From an uncultured Mollicutes bacterium (GTDB taxonomy: Bacteria; Bacillota_I; Bacilli_A; UBA3375), in NCBI GenBank assembly GCA_947313935.1, contig CAMZNW010000137.1, forward strand, positions 1 through 7,854: a stretch of DNA of 7,854 nucleotides, in the 5' to 3' direction. A model generated the notes under the pieces. That model saw only the letters and a list, made by a program, of their open reading frames with translations, ran no database searches and was not told the DNA's origin. Position numbers and translations under genes: made by a program. Positions 6,568 through 7,854 of this stretch are shown here, in pieces. The first letter of the stretch is position 1. Each line of letters begins with the position of its first letter.

Positions 6568-7854
6568 CTATTTTTTATTTTTAATATCATTTTTCAAATC
6601 TTTTGGTACTTCTAAATCTATTTTATAAGTCGTTTCATTAATCTTTTCAATCTTATAAACATTTCCTAATCCATTAAATTGACAATCCCAATCTTGAGCA
6701 TAACATATTCCAAGTGCTTCATTATAAGGCATTTTATTTAATTTATGATAATCAAATGTCCCTTTTGCTCGTAATATAACTACTTGATTTTTAGAAATAA
6801 CTTGTTTATTAGATGGATATTGATCAACTATTTTTCCATTACCTATTTTAATTGTATTAACTCCAGCTTTTTTTAATTTTGCATCTATTGTTTTAATATC
6901 TTGACCTCGATAATCTTCAATTTGATATTGATTTTTATCTATTTTTTTTTGATCAATAATTGTACTATCATTATTTAAATATTCAATTGTATTATCAATA
7001 ATAGAATTAACAGATTGTGGATCATAAGAAAGTGCTGAATCTACTTTTGGAGCTACTACAACCGAATATAATATTATTTGTGGATCATCAATTGGAGCAA
7101 CAGCCATTACAGAAGAAATATAACTTGCTTTATTTAAAGCTTCGTATCCATCTTTTTTAGATATTTCACTAGTTCCTGTTTTTGCCCCTATTTTAACCTT
7201 ACCATTTTTATAAGCAGAAGCTGTTCCTAAATTCCATTTATTATCTGGATCAACATAATAAACTACACCTTTTAATAATTTTAAAATTTTAGTTGCTGTC
7301 TCTGGTGAAACAACTTTAACTGGTTTTAATGTTTTGTCTGTTTCATCATTATAAAATATTTCTCCACTTGTTGGATCTTGCATACTTTGAATTATATGAG
7401 GATTAACCATTTTACCTTTATTAGTAAAAGCACTATATCCACGAAGCATTTGTAAAGCATTTACAGTTACTCCTTGCCCAAATGTTGAATTGGCATATTC
7501 AATTGGATATTCAGGAGTCCAATCTCCACCACTTTCATTTTTCATATTTTCACTTGATACTGGTGTACCAAACTTAAATATATCTGTCATATAATGTTCC
7601 CACACCTTATTTGTAACAGTTTCTAAAATATCAACCATACCAACATTAGAAGAATAATAAAATGCTTTTTCCCAAGTAATATTCCCCCAATCCAATCCAT
7701 ACTCATTATAAATAGAATCACTTATATGAATTGGTTTTTTATTTGCATCAAGACCCCAATCTGGTTTAGTGACTGTACCAGATTTATACACTTTACTTGG
7801 ATTCCATTTCCCTTCTTCCATCGCTGCAGCAACTAAAAAAGTTTTCATTGTACT
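6568..7854 (-). CDS. ftsI: Class B penicillin-binding protein with C-terminal PASTA region, 5' part missing (FtsI/PBP2B/SpoVD type)
   Basis: DD-transpeptidase that cross-links peptidoglycan outside the membrane. It probably works with FtsW. The frame is open to the right edge. The visible 428 residues begin at the catalytic serine of the SxxK motif (STMK, 1-4), so the membrane anchor and N-terminal pedestal domain lie outside the window. The other active-site motifs are SSN (68-70) and KTGT (225-228). After the transpeptidase domain come a recognisable PASTA domain (about 309-365) and a second, more divergent PASTA-like segment (about 366 onward) ending in a Lys-rich tail. This architecture fits PBP2X/PBP2B/SpoVD. 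The two visible cysteines, 384 and 391, lie in the terminal segment. It is followed by murE after 9 nt, as in dcw clusters. The paralogue identity (vegetative or sporulation) cannot be settled; ATG 7848 is internal, not the start. Confidence 0.93.
   Translation of the reverse strand, partial: STMKTFLVAAAMEEGKWNPSKVYKSGTVTKPDWGLDANKKPIHISDSIYNEYGLDWGNITWEKAFYYSSNVGMVDILETVTNKVWEHYMTDIFKFGTPVSSENMKNESGGDWTPEYPIEYANSTFGQGVTVNALQMLRGYSAFTNKGKMVNPHIIQSMQDPTSGEIFYNDETDKTLKPVKVVSPETATKILKLLKGVVYYVDPDNKWNLGTASAYKNGKVKIGAKTGTSEISKKDGYEALNKASYISSVMAVAPIDDPQIILYSVVVAPKVDSALSYDPQSVNSIIDNTIEYLNNDSTIIDQKKIDKNQYQIEDYRGQDIKTIDAKLKKAGVNTIKIGNGKIVDQYPSNKQVISKNQVVILRAKGTFDYHKLNKMPYNEALGICYAQDWDCQFNGLGNVYKIEKINETTYKIDLEVPKDLKNDIKNKK

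Noticed and set aside
6942..6950. Nine-base A run (coding strand) in the PBP gene; 8-base runs also in dnaI (120-127) and ftsE (4333-4340)
   Set aside because: Possible slippage or phase-variation sites, but all frames are intact, the runs encode ordinary Lys pairs, and such runs are expected at this AT content.
1..7854. A novel accessory, defence or mobile system
   Set aside because: Every gene belongs to a conserved core family (cell wall, division, translation, replication); no repeats, RNA genes or foreign-looking composition were seen.

Overview
The window is one uninterrupted minus-strand gene cluster from an AT-rich (by eye about 25-30% GC) Gram-positive-type bacterium. A DnaI-type helicase loader, dimeric GlyRS, a FtsEX pair with a large FtsX extracellular loop and a PASTA-bearing class B PBP all point to Bacillota. 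The base composition and gene compactness suggest the AT-rich Bacilli near Erysipelotrichales, RF39 or the walled relatives of Mollicutes. TGA ends murE and the tryptophan codons I checked are TGG, so the genetic code is standard and a true Mycoplasma or Spiroplasma is unlikely. The exact lineage is inference.

In transcription order (right to left): a class B penicillin-binding protein cut by the right edge exactly at its catalytic serine (6568-7854), murE (5167-6558), ftsE (4199-5170), ftsX (3328-4206), ftsW (2126-3319), glyS (777-2138) and dnaI (28-777). Junctions are a 9-nt gap, then 4- and 8-nt overlaps, an 8-nt gap, then 13- and 1-nt overlaps. No intergenic space could hold a promoter, terminator or riboswitch, so the seven genes look like one translationally coupled operon continuing beyond the right edge. 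Positions 1-27 follow the dnaI stop and show no gene or hairpin terminator.

Functionally, the first five genes form a septal cell-wall module. MurE makes the peptidoglycan precursor, FtsW polymerises lipid II, the class B PBP cross-links, and FtsEX gates peptidoglycan hydrolases. Their operon also carries a tRNA synthetase and a replicative helicase loader. Compared with the usual Firmicute dcw order (pbp-murE-mraY-murD-ftsW-murG), mraY, murD and murG are absent from this stretch and ftsEX sits between murE and ftsW.

I see no defence system, mobile element, CRISPR array or RNA gene. The points most worth a second look are a roughly 97-residue acidic N-terminal extension on FtsE, non-canonical amino-acid-recognition motifs in MurE, a DnaI N-domain without zinc ligands, and glyS with no possible T-box leader of its own.
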